This document shows, piece by piece, positions 1-5,680 of a stretch of DNA of 10,383 nt (position 1 is the first letter of the stretch; each line of letters begins with the position of its first letter). Location: contig CAAGGG010000071.1 of assembly GCA_900769355.1 (NCBI GenBank), positions 1 through 10,383 of the forward strand. The letters are read 5' to 3'. The DNA comes from Candidatus Gastranaerophilales bacterium (GTDB lineage: Bacteria; Cyanobacteriota; Vampirovibrionia; Gastranaerophilales; Gastranaerophilaceae). The position numbers were made by a program, and so were the translations under genes. Below the pieces are notes generated by a model, which ran no database searches, was not told where the DNA came from, and was given only the letters and a program-made list of their open reading frames with translations.

Positions 1-2
1 AT

Positions 3-89
3 CAGAGAGGAAGGGATTCGAACCCTCGGTGGAATTGCTCCCACACAACCTTTCCAAGATTGCACCTTAAACCGCTCGGACACCTCTCT
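3..89 (-). tRNA. tRNA-Ser (anticodon GGA)
   Basis: On the minus strand the sequence folds as a class II tRNA. The 7-bp acceptor stem is AGAGAGG with CCTCTCT, followed by a G discriminator typical of tRNA-Ser. The anticodon stem CAATC/GGTTG carries the loop TTGGAAA, which gives anticodon GGA and reads UCC/UCU. A long variable arm is followed by a T arm with loop TTCGAAT. The total is 87 nt. CCA is not encoded after the discriminator, so it must be added enzymatically. It diverges from aroA. Confidence 0.96.
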
Positions 90-104
90 TCATTTGTTAG
101 TCAA

Positions 105-134
105 ACTATATCACAAACATTTCTTTTGTGCTAA
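105..134 (-). promoter_or_regulatory. Putative promoter of the tRNA-Ser gene
   Basis: Read on the minus strand, TATAGT (105-110) is a 5/6 match to the -10 box and is preceded by TGA, an extended -10. A weak -35, TTAGCA (129-134), lies 18 nt upstream. The -10 is 15 nt from the tRNA 5' end, which leaves a short leader for RNase P. The -35 overlaps the extended -10 of aroA on the other strand. Confidence 0.5.
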
Positions 135-137
135 TAT
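129..137 (+). promoter_or_regulatory. Extended -10 element of aroA
   Basis: TGC followed by TAATAT forms an extended -10. No recognisable -35 lies 17 nt upstream, so the TG motif would have to carry recognition. Exactly 6 nt (CTGTTT) separate the hexamer from the ATG at 144. Transcription would therefore start at or next to the first codon, and no Shine-Dalgarno sequence is present. Confidence 0.5.
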
Positions 138-143
138 CTGTTT

Positions 144-1415
144 ATGCAAAAATTAATTACTAAAAATAAATCCGGACTTAATGGAATTGTGGAAATCCCG
201 TCAGATAAATCGATTTCCCATAGAGCAGTCATGTTTTCATCTCTCGCAAAAGGAAAATCTGTTATAAAAAATTTTTCAAAAGGGCAAGACCCGCTATCGT
301 CATTAAAGGTTTGTCAAGCACTTGGTGTAAATGCCGAATTTGAAAATGAAGAATTGATAATCTCTTCATTTGGGAAACTAAAAGCTCCAAAATTCCCTTT
401 GGATTGTGGAAATTCCGGCACTACGATGCGATTGATGTCAGGAATTCTTGCTGCACAAAATTTTGATTCGACTTTAATTGGAGATGAAAGCCTTTCAAAA
501 CGTCCGATGAAGCGAGTTATTGAGCCGCTTTCTCAAATGGGGGCAAGAATTGAGTCTAATGAATTTAAAGCACCGTTGAAAATTATAGGTGGAAATCTTC
601 ACGCAATTAATTATATCTCTAAACTTGCCTCTGCACAGGTGAAGTCGTGTATTTTACTTGCGGGTATGGGGTTAGATGGCAAAACAAGTTTTACTGAACC
701 TTATGTTTCACGTAACCATACAGAAATTATGCTTAAATATATGGGGGCAAATATCGGTGTAGATGGTAATACGGTTACAATTGAAAAATCGGAACTAGAA
801 CCGAGAATTATTGAGGTTTGCGGAGATATTTCTTCTGCTGCATATTTCATTGTAGCAGGTATGATTGTTTCGAATTCAAAAATAATTCTGAAAAATGTTG
901 GTTTGAATCCGACGCGTACAGGAATTCTTGAAGTCGCTGAAAAAATGGGCGGCAACATCGAAATTCTTGATAAGCGCAATGTTTCAGGAGAAGAAGTCGG
1001 TGATATTCAAATTTCTTATTCTGATTTGAAATCATGTGAAATTGAAGGAGATATAATTCCGCGTTTGATAGATGAATTGCCTGTGATTGCCGTTCTTGCG
1101 ACACAAGCGGAAGGGCAAACTGTTATTAAAGATGCACAAGATTTACGCAACAAAGAATCTGATAGAATTAAAGCGACAGTATGCGAGCTTAAAAAGCTTG
1201 GTGCAGATATTGAGGAAACTCCTGACGGTTTTATTATAAATGGCAAAAAGTCGCTAAAAGGTGGTGTAGAAGTTGAAACCTACCATGATCACAGACTTGC
1301 AATGAGTTTGTACGTCGCAGGATTGATTTGTGATAAACCACTTGCTATCAACGGATTTGAATGGGTTGACATTTCATTCCCTGAGTTTGATAAATTGTTT
1401 TCGCAGCTTGCATGA
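144..1415 (+). CDS. aroA: 3-phosphoshikimate 1-carboxyvinyltransferase (EPSP synthase)
   Basis: Transfers the enolpyruvyl group of PEP to shikimate-3-phosphate, the sixth step of the shikimate pathway to chorismate, in the cytosol. The 423 residues match the family length. Visible motifs are DKSISHR (21-27, with Lys22), GNSGTTMRL (89-97), RPM (120-122), the S3P-binding LASAQVKS (161-168), the catalytic Asp-Glu pair in IDELP (309-313), NKESDRI (336-342) and HDHRLAMS (381-388). The PEP-site loop reads GTTMRL instead of the GTAMRP of the E. coli enzyme, so it lacks the equivalent of Pro101; this wording is closer to the Firmicute-type (class II) enzymes. I inferred this from the motif only, and glyphosate response cannot be read from it. 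The ATG at 144 has no Shine-Dalgarno site but sits 6 nt after a -10 box. The gene stands alone, with no other aro gene beside it. Confidence 0.97.
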   Translation: MQKLITKNKSGLNGIVEIPSDKSISHRAVMFSSLAKGKSVIKNFSKGQDPLSSLKVCQALGVNAEFENEELIISSFGKLKAPKFPLDCGNSGTTMRLMSGILAAQNFDSTLIGDESLSKRPMKRVIEPLSQMGARIESNEFKAPLKIIGGNLHAINYISKLASAQVKSCILLAGMGLDGKTSFTEPYVSRNHTEIMLKYMGANIGVDGNTVTIEKSELEPRIIEVCGDISSAAYFIVAGMIVSNSKIILKNVGLNPTRTGILEVAEKMGGNIEILDKRNVSGEEVGDIQISYSDLKSCEIEGDIIPRLIDELPVIAVLATQAEGQTVIKDAQDLRNKESDRIKATVCELKKLGADIEETPDGFIINGKKSLKGGVEVETYHDHRLAMSLYVAGLICDKPLAINGFEWVDISFPEFDKLFSQLA

Positions 1416-1527
1416 TGAAAATTTTTATTTGTTATTTGTTAAAAAATAGCTGGATTCTTTCGGTTCTAGAGTTCTCAGATTGTATGAGTCAAGTAATTCG
1501 TTGATAAAATAGGCTATCTCGTAATAT

Positions 1528-1574
1528 TGTTTACCCATCTAAATCTTCCCTGACTAGGGAAGACTTATGTTTCG
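1528..1574 (+). repeat. 47-bp dispersed hairpin repeat, copy 1
   Basis: Matches 8673-8719 at 46 of 47 positions, in the same orientation. It starts TGTTTACCCA and contains an 8-bp stem, TCTTCCCT/AGGGAAGA, closed by a 4-nt GACT loop. It lies inside the element at 1481-1718, whereas the other copy lies within a coding region. Confidence 0.9.
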
Positions 1575-1641
1575 TACAAATAAGTATTCATAAATAGCAG
1601 CTACACTGAATTAAGAATAAAGATAGTTGCAAGGCAAGGCT

Positions 1642-1677
1642 TCTCTCCCTCAATTAGGGAGAGAAGGAGAGTGGGTA
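1642..1677 (-). repeat. 36-bp dispersed hairpin repeat, copy 1
   Basis: The reverse complement is identical over 36 bases to 9556-9591. On the minus strand it begins TACCCACTCTCC and then forms a 9-bp stem, TCTCTCCCT/AGGGAGAGA, around a 5-nt loop. It sits near the right inverted end of the 1481-1718 element. Confidence 0.88.
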
Positions 1678-1856
1678 GTTGATTAAATTTTTTGTCAACG
1701 AATTACTTAACACATACAAAAATGACGAGAATAGTTGTTATTGCTGATTATTATGAATGCACAAAGACAACCCGCACCAAGGAGTTGAGATGCGGGAATC
1801 AGTAAAAGAGACATCAATGATATTATGGATTATGTAAAAATAATGTCAAATTTTTG

Positions 1857-1885
1857 TGGATATTTTTTTTGATTTATTTTATAAT
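1857..1885 (+). promoter_or_regulatory. Promoter of the TPR gene, probably leaderless
   Basis: A perfect -10 box, TATAAT, lies at 1880-1885. A weak 4/6 -35, TGGATA, lies at 1857-1862 with a 17-nt spacer. The 6 bases CCTCTT separate the -10 from the ATG at 1892. That places transcription start at the first codon, with no Shine-Dalgarno site. This is one reason to prefer 1892 over the GTG at 1856. Confidence 0.65.
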
Positions 1886-1891
1886 CCTCTT

Positions 1892-2521
1892 ATGAGAAAG
1901 TTTTTATTAATATTGATAGGGATAGTTTTGTTAGGTGTGAATTGCTCTGAGGCCGCTAGTTTGAAGCTTCAAGGCAAAAAACAACCGACAAAAGTAATTC
2001 AGTCTGAAAAATACATGAATATTTCAAATCAGGCGAATGTTTTTTATGCTGAAAATGATATAAAAAGTGCGTTTAATCTATTTTTGACAATTCCTGAGGA
2101 AGAAAGAACGGCACAAAATTGGCTTTTACTCGGCAATATTTTGCAAGATCAAGGCAAAAGCGATGAAGCTGTTTTTATGTATAACAAAGCGATTGAGGCT
2201 GATGATACTTTTTATAAAGCTCATTACAATTTAGGTAATATATTTTTGAATGAAGGCAAACCGAATATGGCGGTAGAGGAATTCAAAAAGGTTGTAAAAT
2301 TGAAGCCTGAATATGCTTATGGTCACTACAATTTGGGCTGCGCATATATGAAATTAGGTAAGTATGGTAAAGCAAAATATGAATTTTTGGTTGCAACGGA
2401 TTATAAAAATAACGTGGCGGATTTTCATTACAACTTGGCTTATGTGTATAAAAAATTGAACAAGGAAAAGCAAGCGAAAACCTACTTGGAATACTATAAT
2501 AAGATAATTAACAATCAGTGA
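1892..2521 (+). CDS. Secreted tetratricopeptide-repeat (TPR) protein
   Basis: A 209-residue protein with a signal peptide: MRKF is followed by a hydrophobic stretch ending near SEAAS, with probable cleavage after an Ala around residues 22-23. The Cys in GVNC lacks a proper lipobox, so a soluble secreted form is more likely than a lipoprotein. Four clear TPR units occupy roughly residues 69-209, each with the pattern xxYNLGxxYxxxGKxxxAxxxYxKAI. A degenerate unit precedes them. TPRs form a helical scaffold for protein-protein contacts; the partner is unknown. I chose the start at 1892 because it gives a clean signal peptide and lies 6 nt after a perfect TATAAT, whereas the upstream GTG at 1856 would add a hydrophobic tail overlapping the promoter. 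The next gene starts 6 nt after its stop, so the two are likely co-transcribed. Confidence 0.85.
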   Translation: MRKFLLILIGIVLLGVNCSEAASLKLQGKKQPTKVIQSEKYMNISNQANVFYAENDIKSAFNLFLTIPEEERTAQNWLLLGNILQDQGKSDEAVFMYNKAIEADDTFYKAHYNLGNIFLNEGKPNMAVEEFKKVVKLKPEYAYGHYNLGCAYMKLGKYGKAKYEFLVATDYKNNVADFHYNLAYVYKKLNKEKQAKTYLEYYNKIINNQ

Positions 2522-2527
2522 GGCATT

Positions 2528-3214
2528 ATGTATAAAGGAATAATATTTGATTTTAACGGAACTTTGTTTTGGGATTCTGAAAAGCATTTGGAAGCTTGGC
2601 GAGAGTTTTCAAAAAGGTTGAGAGAGCAACCGTTTACCGATGATGAAATGCGTGAATATATGTTTGGACGCACAAATGACGATATTATTGAATATTTGAC
2701 CGGAGAAAAACCTACACGTGAGATGGTGGAACGTTTTGCGGGTGAAAAAGAGGCTGTTTATCGTGATATGTGCCGAAAAGATAAAAGAAATACTGTTCTT
2801 GCAGGCGGAGCAGTTGAGTTTTTGGACTTCCTTTGTGAAAAAAACATACCTCATACTATTGCGACGATGTCTAATGGAGAAAATGTGGAGTTTTTTATTG
2901 AAACATTTAATCTGAAAAAATGGTTTGATGTTGATAAAATCGTTTATGATGACGGCACAATGCCAGGAAAACCTGCCCCTGATATATATTTAAGAGCTGC
3001 AAAAAAACTTAATCTTGCTCCAAAGGATTGCGTTGTGATTGAAGATGCAGTGTCAGGAATAGAATCTGCGCGAGCTGCCGGAATTGGTAAAATTATTGCG
3101 ATTGCCTCTATGGAAAGTATAGATTTGTATAAAAATATTCCTGCTGTTTCGCAAATAATCAAGAATTTCGATGAAATTGACAGAAACCTTTTTTCTGATG
3201 TTGTACTAAAATAA
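2528..3214 (+). CDS. HAD-superfamily hydrolase, beta-phosphoglucomutase/phosphatase-like (subfamily IA)
   Basis: A 228-residue Rossmannoid HAD protein. Motif I is DFNGTL (8-13), with the nucleophile Asp8. Residues about 15-90 form a helical cap. Motif II is in ATMSN (112-116). Motif III is the Lys of PGKPAPD (146-152). Motif IV is VVIEDAVSGIESA (169-181). These words are typical of the phosphoglycolate phosphatase/beta-phosphoglucomutase group. The second motif I Asp, normally the general acid/base, is Asn10 here. DFNGTL does occur in some HAD proteins, so the protein may be a slow phosphatase or use another acid. The substrate cannot be told. A weak GAGG lies 4 nt before the ATG and the gene follows the TPR gene by 6 nt. 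Its stop is 1 nt from the hisS -35 box. Confidence 0.88.
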   Translation: MYKGIIFDFNGTLFWDSEKHLEAWREFSKRLREQPFTDDEMREYMFGRTNDDIIEYLTGEKPTREMVERFAGEKEAVYRDMCRKDKRNTVLAGGAVEFLDFLCEKNIPHTIATMSNGENVEFFIETFNLKKWFDVDKIVYDDGTMPGKPAPDIYLRAAKKLNLAPKDCVVIEDAVSGIESARAAGIGKIIAIASMESIDLYKNIPAVSQIIKNFDEIDRNLFSDVVLK

Positions 3215-3215
3215 T

Positions 3216-3244
3216 TTGACAATTTAGCTTCAAATTTATATAAT
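3216..3244 (+). promoter_or_regulatory. Full-consensus sigma-70 promoter of hisS, predicted leaderless
   Basis: TTGACA (3216-3221), a 17-nt spacer and TATAAT (3239-3244) match the housekeeping consensus at all 12 positions. The ATG of hisS follows 6 nt later, so the usual start distance puts the mRNA 5' end at or within a base of that ATG. No Shine-Dalgarno site is present. This leaves no room for a T-box or other leader control. Confidence 0.85.
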
Positions 3245-3250
3245 AAGCTT

Positions 3251-4498
3251 ATGGCTAAGATAATTAAAGTACAAAAAGGAACAAAGGACATTTTACCTCA
3301 GGAAGTTGAGCAATGGCACAGACTTGAGAAAAATGCGTTAGAAATATTTACCCGTTACGGATATAAAGAGATTAGAACTCCGATTTTCGAGGCAACAGAG
3401 TTGTTTGCACGCGGAGTTGGTGATACGACAGATATTGTAAACAAAGAAATGTATACTTTTGAAAAAAGTGATCGTTCTTTGACATTAAGACCTGAAAATA
3501 CGGCAGGAGTTGTTCGTTCGTTTATTGAAAACGGTATGGCAAGACTTTCAGCACCTGTTAAACTTTGGTATAAAGGACCAATGTTTAGATATGAAAGGCC
3601 GCAAGCCGGGCGTCAAAGACAATTCCACCAAGTTGGGGTTGAAATGTTTGGTATAAAGGCGCCAACTGCAGATGCTGAAGTTATTTTACTTGCCGTAAAC
3701 TATTTGAAGTCACTCGGTTTGAACGATTTGGAAGTCGAAATAAATTCTCTCGGCTGTCCTAAATGTCGTGAAGAATATAAACGTAAGATTAAAGAAGTTT
3801 TAAAACCTGAGTTTGATAATCTTTGTGAAGATTGTCAGAACCGCTATGAGAAAAATCCTTTGAGACTTTTGGATTGTAAGGTTGAAACTTGTAAAGAAAT
3901 TTTTGCAAAACCGGAAATTCAAAAAGTTATTCAGTCTGATTTTATTTGTGATGAATGTGCTGAACATTATGCAACATTAAAAACATATCTTGACAAACTT
4001 GAAGTTCCTTATGTTGAAAACAAACTGTTAGTCAGAGGTTTGGACTACTATAACAGAACTGTTTTTGAAATTAAATCAAATAATTTAGGTTCTCAAAATG
4101 CTGTATGCGGCGGTGGACGTTATGACAGTTTGGTTCGAAATCTTGGCGGAGAGGATACTCCGGCTGTTGGTTGGGCAATGGGTATGGAAAGATTGAATTC
4201 TTTGTTGCCTGATGTTGAATCTGAAAAACTCGATGGTTATATTGTTTCAAATTCGTCTGCTGATGCGTTTTTACTTGCTCAAGAATTACGTAATAAGGGG
4301 TTGAATGTCGAATTTGATTTGGCAAATAAAAAATTCACAAAACAACTCGAAAAAGCCGCAAAAGTTGCTAAATTTGCATTGATTTTGGGCGAAGATGAGA
4401 TTAATAACGGAAAAGTTTCTGTCAAAAATCTTGAAACATCAGAACAAGTTGCTGTTGACAGGGTAGATGTTTTAAACGTTGTTAGAAGTCAGGAGTAA
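3251..4498 (+). CDS. hisS: Histidyl-tRNA synthetase
   Basis: Charges tRNA-His with histidine in the cytosol. This class II synthetase has 415 residues, the usual bacterial length. Motif 1 region is near 40-60. Motif 2 covers FRYERPQAGRQRQFHQ (112-127) and then VGVEMFG. The histidine-specific motifs are LVRGLDYY (260-267) and VCGGGRYD (285-292). Motif 3 is VGWAMGMERL (306-315). A C-terminal anticodon-binding domain starts near 328. The insertion between motif 2 and HisA carries Cys pairs 169/172, 192/195 and 233/236 plus Cys209 and Cys214, a common zinc-like arrangement in bacterial HisRS. The start at 3251 is fixed by the promoter 6 nt upstream. A small gene begins within 8 nt of its stop, and expression probably continues through it to the terminator at 5014. 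Confidence 0.98.
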   Translation: MAKIIKVQKGTKDILPQEVEQWHRLEKNALEIFTRYGYKEIRTPIFEATELFARGVGDTTDIVNKEMYTFEKSDRSLTLRPENTAGVVRSFIENGMARLSAPVKLWYKGPMFRYERPQAGRQRQFHQVGVEMFGIKAPTADAEVILLAVNYLKSLGLNDLEVEINSLGCPKCREEYKRKIKEVLKPEFDNLCEDCQNRYEKNPLRLLDCKVETCKEIFAKPEIQKVIQSDFICDECAEHYATLKTYLDKLEVPYVENKLLVRGLDYYNRTVFEIKSNNLGSQNAVCGGGRYDSLVRNLGGEDTPAVGWAMGMERLNSLLPDVESEKLDGYIVSNSSADAFLLAQELRNKGLNVEFDLANKKFTKQLEKAAKVAKFALILGEDEINNGKVSVKNLETSEQVAVDRVDVLNVVRSQE

Positions 4499-4505
4499 AT
4501 TATGA

Positions 4506-4781
4506 GTGCAAATTCTGTTGATGAAGTTGTTTGGAGTATTTTTGGACGGACAAATGCATGAAGACGAAGATATTGAGCTTGCTGCGATTTTTGATATTGA
4601 GGACAAGTCAAAAAGAGAACAGATTTGGCCGATTGTCGGAAAAGTGGAAACAGAATTAGGTGTTTGCATTGATTTGTATCCGTATACAGAAGCGACATTT
4701 AAACAAGATGAAGAAATTTATGACGAAGTAATGTCAGAAGGCGTATTTTATAACAGTAAAGGACAGAGGATAGAAAAATGA
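4506..4781 (+). CDS. Small degenerate nucleotidyltransferase-like protein (Pol-beta/MNT fold)
   Basis: About 91 residues from a GTG start. The stretch LFG...DEDIELAAIFD (8-30) aligns without gaps to the minimal nucleotidyltransferase pattern LFGS-x9-DSDIDLxVxxD. LGVCIDLYP (51-59) matches the strand carrying the third carboxylate, and EIYDEVMSEGVFYN resembles the usual C-terminal helix. However, the GS motif is GV, and the second Asp of DxD is Glu24. The N-terminal helix is also missing, so catalysis is doubtful. The start is unclear. AGGAG at 4491-4495 is best placed for the ATG at 4502, but that frame stops at 4561 after 19 codons; the GTG at 4506 is 10 nt from AGGAG, and an ATG at 4521 is another option. 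It begins 8 nt after hisS stops and its stop overlaps the next start by 4 nt. Confidence 0.7.
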   Translation: MQILLMKLFGVFLDGQMHEDEDIELAAIFDIEDKSKREQIWPIVGKVETELGVCIDLYPYTEATFKQDEEIYDEVMSEGVFYNSKGQRIEK

Positions 4782-4993
4782 GTCAAATTACAATTCGTTC
4801 AGACAGAAAAGATGATTACACATTCTACTACAAGGGAGATGAAGTTACTCTTGGAGCAGGCAAAATCATTAGCATTGCAACAGGTTTAGATGATGTTGTT
4901 CTTCCAACTTGTGCTATGAAAATTATTAATAATCTTATTGTCATTAAAGAAGATGTTAAACATAAACATCACGCTGAAGAAGAGGCAAAATAA
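4778..4993 (+). CDS. Conserved-looking 71-residue hypothetical protein
   Basis: I do not recognise this family. The ATG overlaps the stop of the previous gene (ATGA), which indicates translational coupling in the hisS transcript. The N-terminal 50 residues look like a compact beta-rich fold, with alternating hydrophobics in YTFYYKGDEVTLGAGKIISI followed by a Cys at about 46. The tail is charged and histidine-rich (HKHHAEEE), which could bind metal, though this is a guess. There is no signal peptide or membrane segment. The strong terminator 20 nt downstream ends the operon. Confidence 0.75.
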   Translation: MSQITIRSDRKDDYTFYYKGDEVTLGAGKIISIATGLDDVVLPTCAMKIINNLIVIKEDVKHKHHAEEEAK

Positions 4994-5013
4994 GGCTTTG
5001 TTATAGTGTAAAA

Positions 5014-5045
5014 GGCAGAACTTCTTTTTGAGGTTCTGTCTTTTT
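5014..5045. terminator. Rho-independent terminator, usable in both directions
   Basis: GGCAGAACTTC (5014-5024) pairs with GAGGTTCTGTC (5030-5040) over a TTTTT loop, giving 11 bp with two G-T pairs. TTTTT follows at 5041-5045. AAAA precedes the stem at 5010-5013, so the minus-strand gene that ends at 5052 can use it as well. Confidence 0.92.
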
Positions 5046-5051
5046 GCAATT

Positions 5052-5354
5052 TTATTGAGCTCTCTTGTTAATTGTGTTGCGGCGTTTGTCGATATTGTCG
5101 AGCTGGTTTTGGCTGTCTTTTCGACCCTGATTCATTCTATCTTGAATTGTTTGGGCGTTTTGCTCTGTACTGTTTTTAAAATTAGGAATGTGATTTTTTA
5201 TTTGTGCGTCCGGATCGTTAATCATTTGTTTCATTTCTATTTGAGCTGGGGTGTTCGCTGCGACACTTTCTAGTTCTGCAAGTCTGTCTTTTGCATCAAA
5301 AAATGCAATAAGTGCTATTATTAAAATAGAAGCTAAAATTAAAGAATTTTTCAT
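5052..5354 (-). CDS. Small membrane-anchored or secreted hypothetical protein
   Basis: A 100-residue protein with MKNS followed by a hydrophobic segment at about 5-19, best read as an N-terminal membrane anchor or uncleaved signal. The remaining 80 residues are hydrophilic and rich in Gln, Asn and Asp (TEQNAQTIQDRMNQGRK), probably helical and coiled-coil-like, and would lie outside the cytoplasm. No family is recognised. The start is supported by AAAGG 8 nt upstream. It converges on the hisS operon and shares its terminator, and it diverges from the zinc-ribbon gene. Confidence 0.75.
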   Translation of the reverse strand: MKNSLILASILIIALIAFFDAKDRLAELESVAANTPAQIEMKQMINDPDAQIKNHIPNFKNSTEQNAQTIQDRMNQGRKDSQNQLDNIDKRRNTINKRAQ

Positions 5355-5385
5355 AAAATCAACCTTTCAAAAAGAATTTTTGCAC

Positions 5386-5415
5386 TTATTAGTAGAAAAT
5401 AAAATTCCCCAACAA
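5386..5415 (-). promoter_or_regulatory. Weak promoter candidate for the gene at 5052-5354
   Basis: On the minus strand TTGTTG (5410-5415), an 18-nt spacer and TAATAA (5386-5391) give a partial match to consensus. The leader would be about 25 nt and includes the AAAGG ribosome site. Confidence 0.3.
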
Positions 5416-5430
5416 TTTAATTTTAAATAC

Positions 5431-5459
5431 TTGCATTAAGTTGGTTTGAATGCTAAAAT
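5431..5459 (+). promoter_or_regulatory. Promoter of the zinc-ribbon gene
   Basis: TTGCAT (5431-5436), a 17-nt spacer ending in TGC, and TAAAAT (5454-5459) form an extended -10 promoter. The predicted start near 5466 leaves a leader of about 27 nt that contains GGAG (5481-5484), 8 nt before the ATG. This is a leadered gene, unlike aroA and hisS. Confidence 0.65.
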
Positions 5460-5492
5460 GGATTTGTACAGAGAGAAAATGGAGAAAGACTT

Positions 5493-5657
5493 ATGGCAAG
5501 ATTAATCAGACCAAGCTGGGCTATCAGATGCGTTCAATCAGGTTGCAAAACATTGTTTGAAGTTGCAAAAGTAGAAGAAGGAAAACAACAAGAAGTTGTA
5601 TGCCCAAATTGTGGTGAACACTATGTTTATCCGATTTATGATGAAGAAGAAAAATAA
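5493..5657 (+). CDS. 54-residue zinc-ribbon protein
   Basis: This short ORF, easily missed by length cut-offs, starts MARLIRPSWAIRC and ends in an acidic tail, DEEEK. Cys13/Cys18 (CVQSGC) and Cys37/Cys40 (CPNC) form two Cys knuckles about 19 residues apart, consistent with one zinc ribbon. GGAG lies 8 nt before the ATG, and a good promoter lies upstream. Small zinc ribbons of this kind often bind nucleic acid or act as accessory subunits, but the function here is unknown. A GC-rich hairpin follows 27 nt after the stop. Confidence 0.85.
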   Translation: MARLIRPSWAIRCVQSGCKTLFEVAKVEEGKQQEVVCPNCGEHYVYPIYDEEEK

Positions 5658-5680
5658 TAGAAAGTTTTGTAAATATTTTA

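Larger units (their letters stand above)
1481..1718. mobile_element. MITE-like element with 29-bp terminal inverted repeats
   Basis: Bases 1481-1509 and the reverse complement of 1690-1718 agree at 26 of 29 positions. They share the core AAGTAATTCGTTGA (1491-1504 and, inverted, 1695-1708). The 238-bp interior has no ORF of note but carries two palindromic repeats (1528-1574 and 1642-1677). Small size, no coding capacity and long inverted ends fit a miniature inverted-repeat element. I see no clear target-site duplication, so an RNA gene with a long closing stem is an alternative. Confidence 0.5.
1416..1891. other. 476-bp intergenic region rich in repeats
   Basis: There is no convincing gene here. 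The first 65 bases are AT-rich with no clear terminator for aroA. Positions 1481-1718 form an element with terminal inverted repeats, containing two hairpin repeats that recur elsewhere in the window. At 1771-1796 CCCGCA and TGCGGG can pair over a 14-nt loop that holds AAGGAG. A 15-codon ORF (1790-1837) begins 5 nt after that AAGGAG. The last 35 bases hold the promoter of the TPR gene. Confidence 0.6.

Noticed and set aside
701..1246. Minus-strand open frames inside aroA
   Set aside because: They overlap a complete conserved enzyme, have no ribosome sites and show no recognisable protein; they are shadow frames.
1416..1480. Terminator for aroA
   Set aside because: There are T- and A-rich runs but no stem of useful length next to them.
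1481..1718. Complete insertion sequence
   Set aside because: There is no transposase or fragment of one; only the inverted ends support mobility.
3216..3250. T-box or other riboswitch controlling hisS
   Set aside because: The promoter leaves no transcribed leader in which such a structure could form.
2354..3291. Minus-strand frames across the TPR, HAD and hisS start regions
   Set aside because: They are antisense to conserved motifs and would cover the hisS promoter; no start signals.
4506..4993. MNT-HEPN type toxin-antitoxin pair
   Set aside because: The first protein is nucleotidyltransferase-like, but the second lacks the HEPN R-x4-6-H motif and is too short, and the pair sits in the hisS transcript.
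5028..5439. Plus-strand frames opposite the small membrane protein
   Set aside because: The minus-strand reading has a ribosome site and a plausible membrane anchor; the plus-strand frames overlap the terminator and the divergent promoter region.
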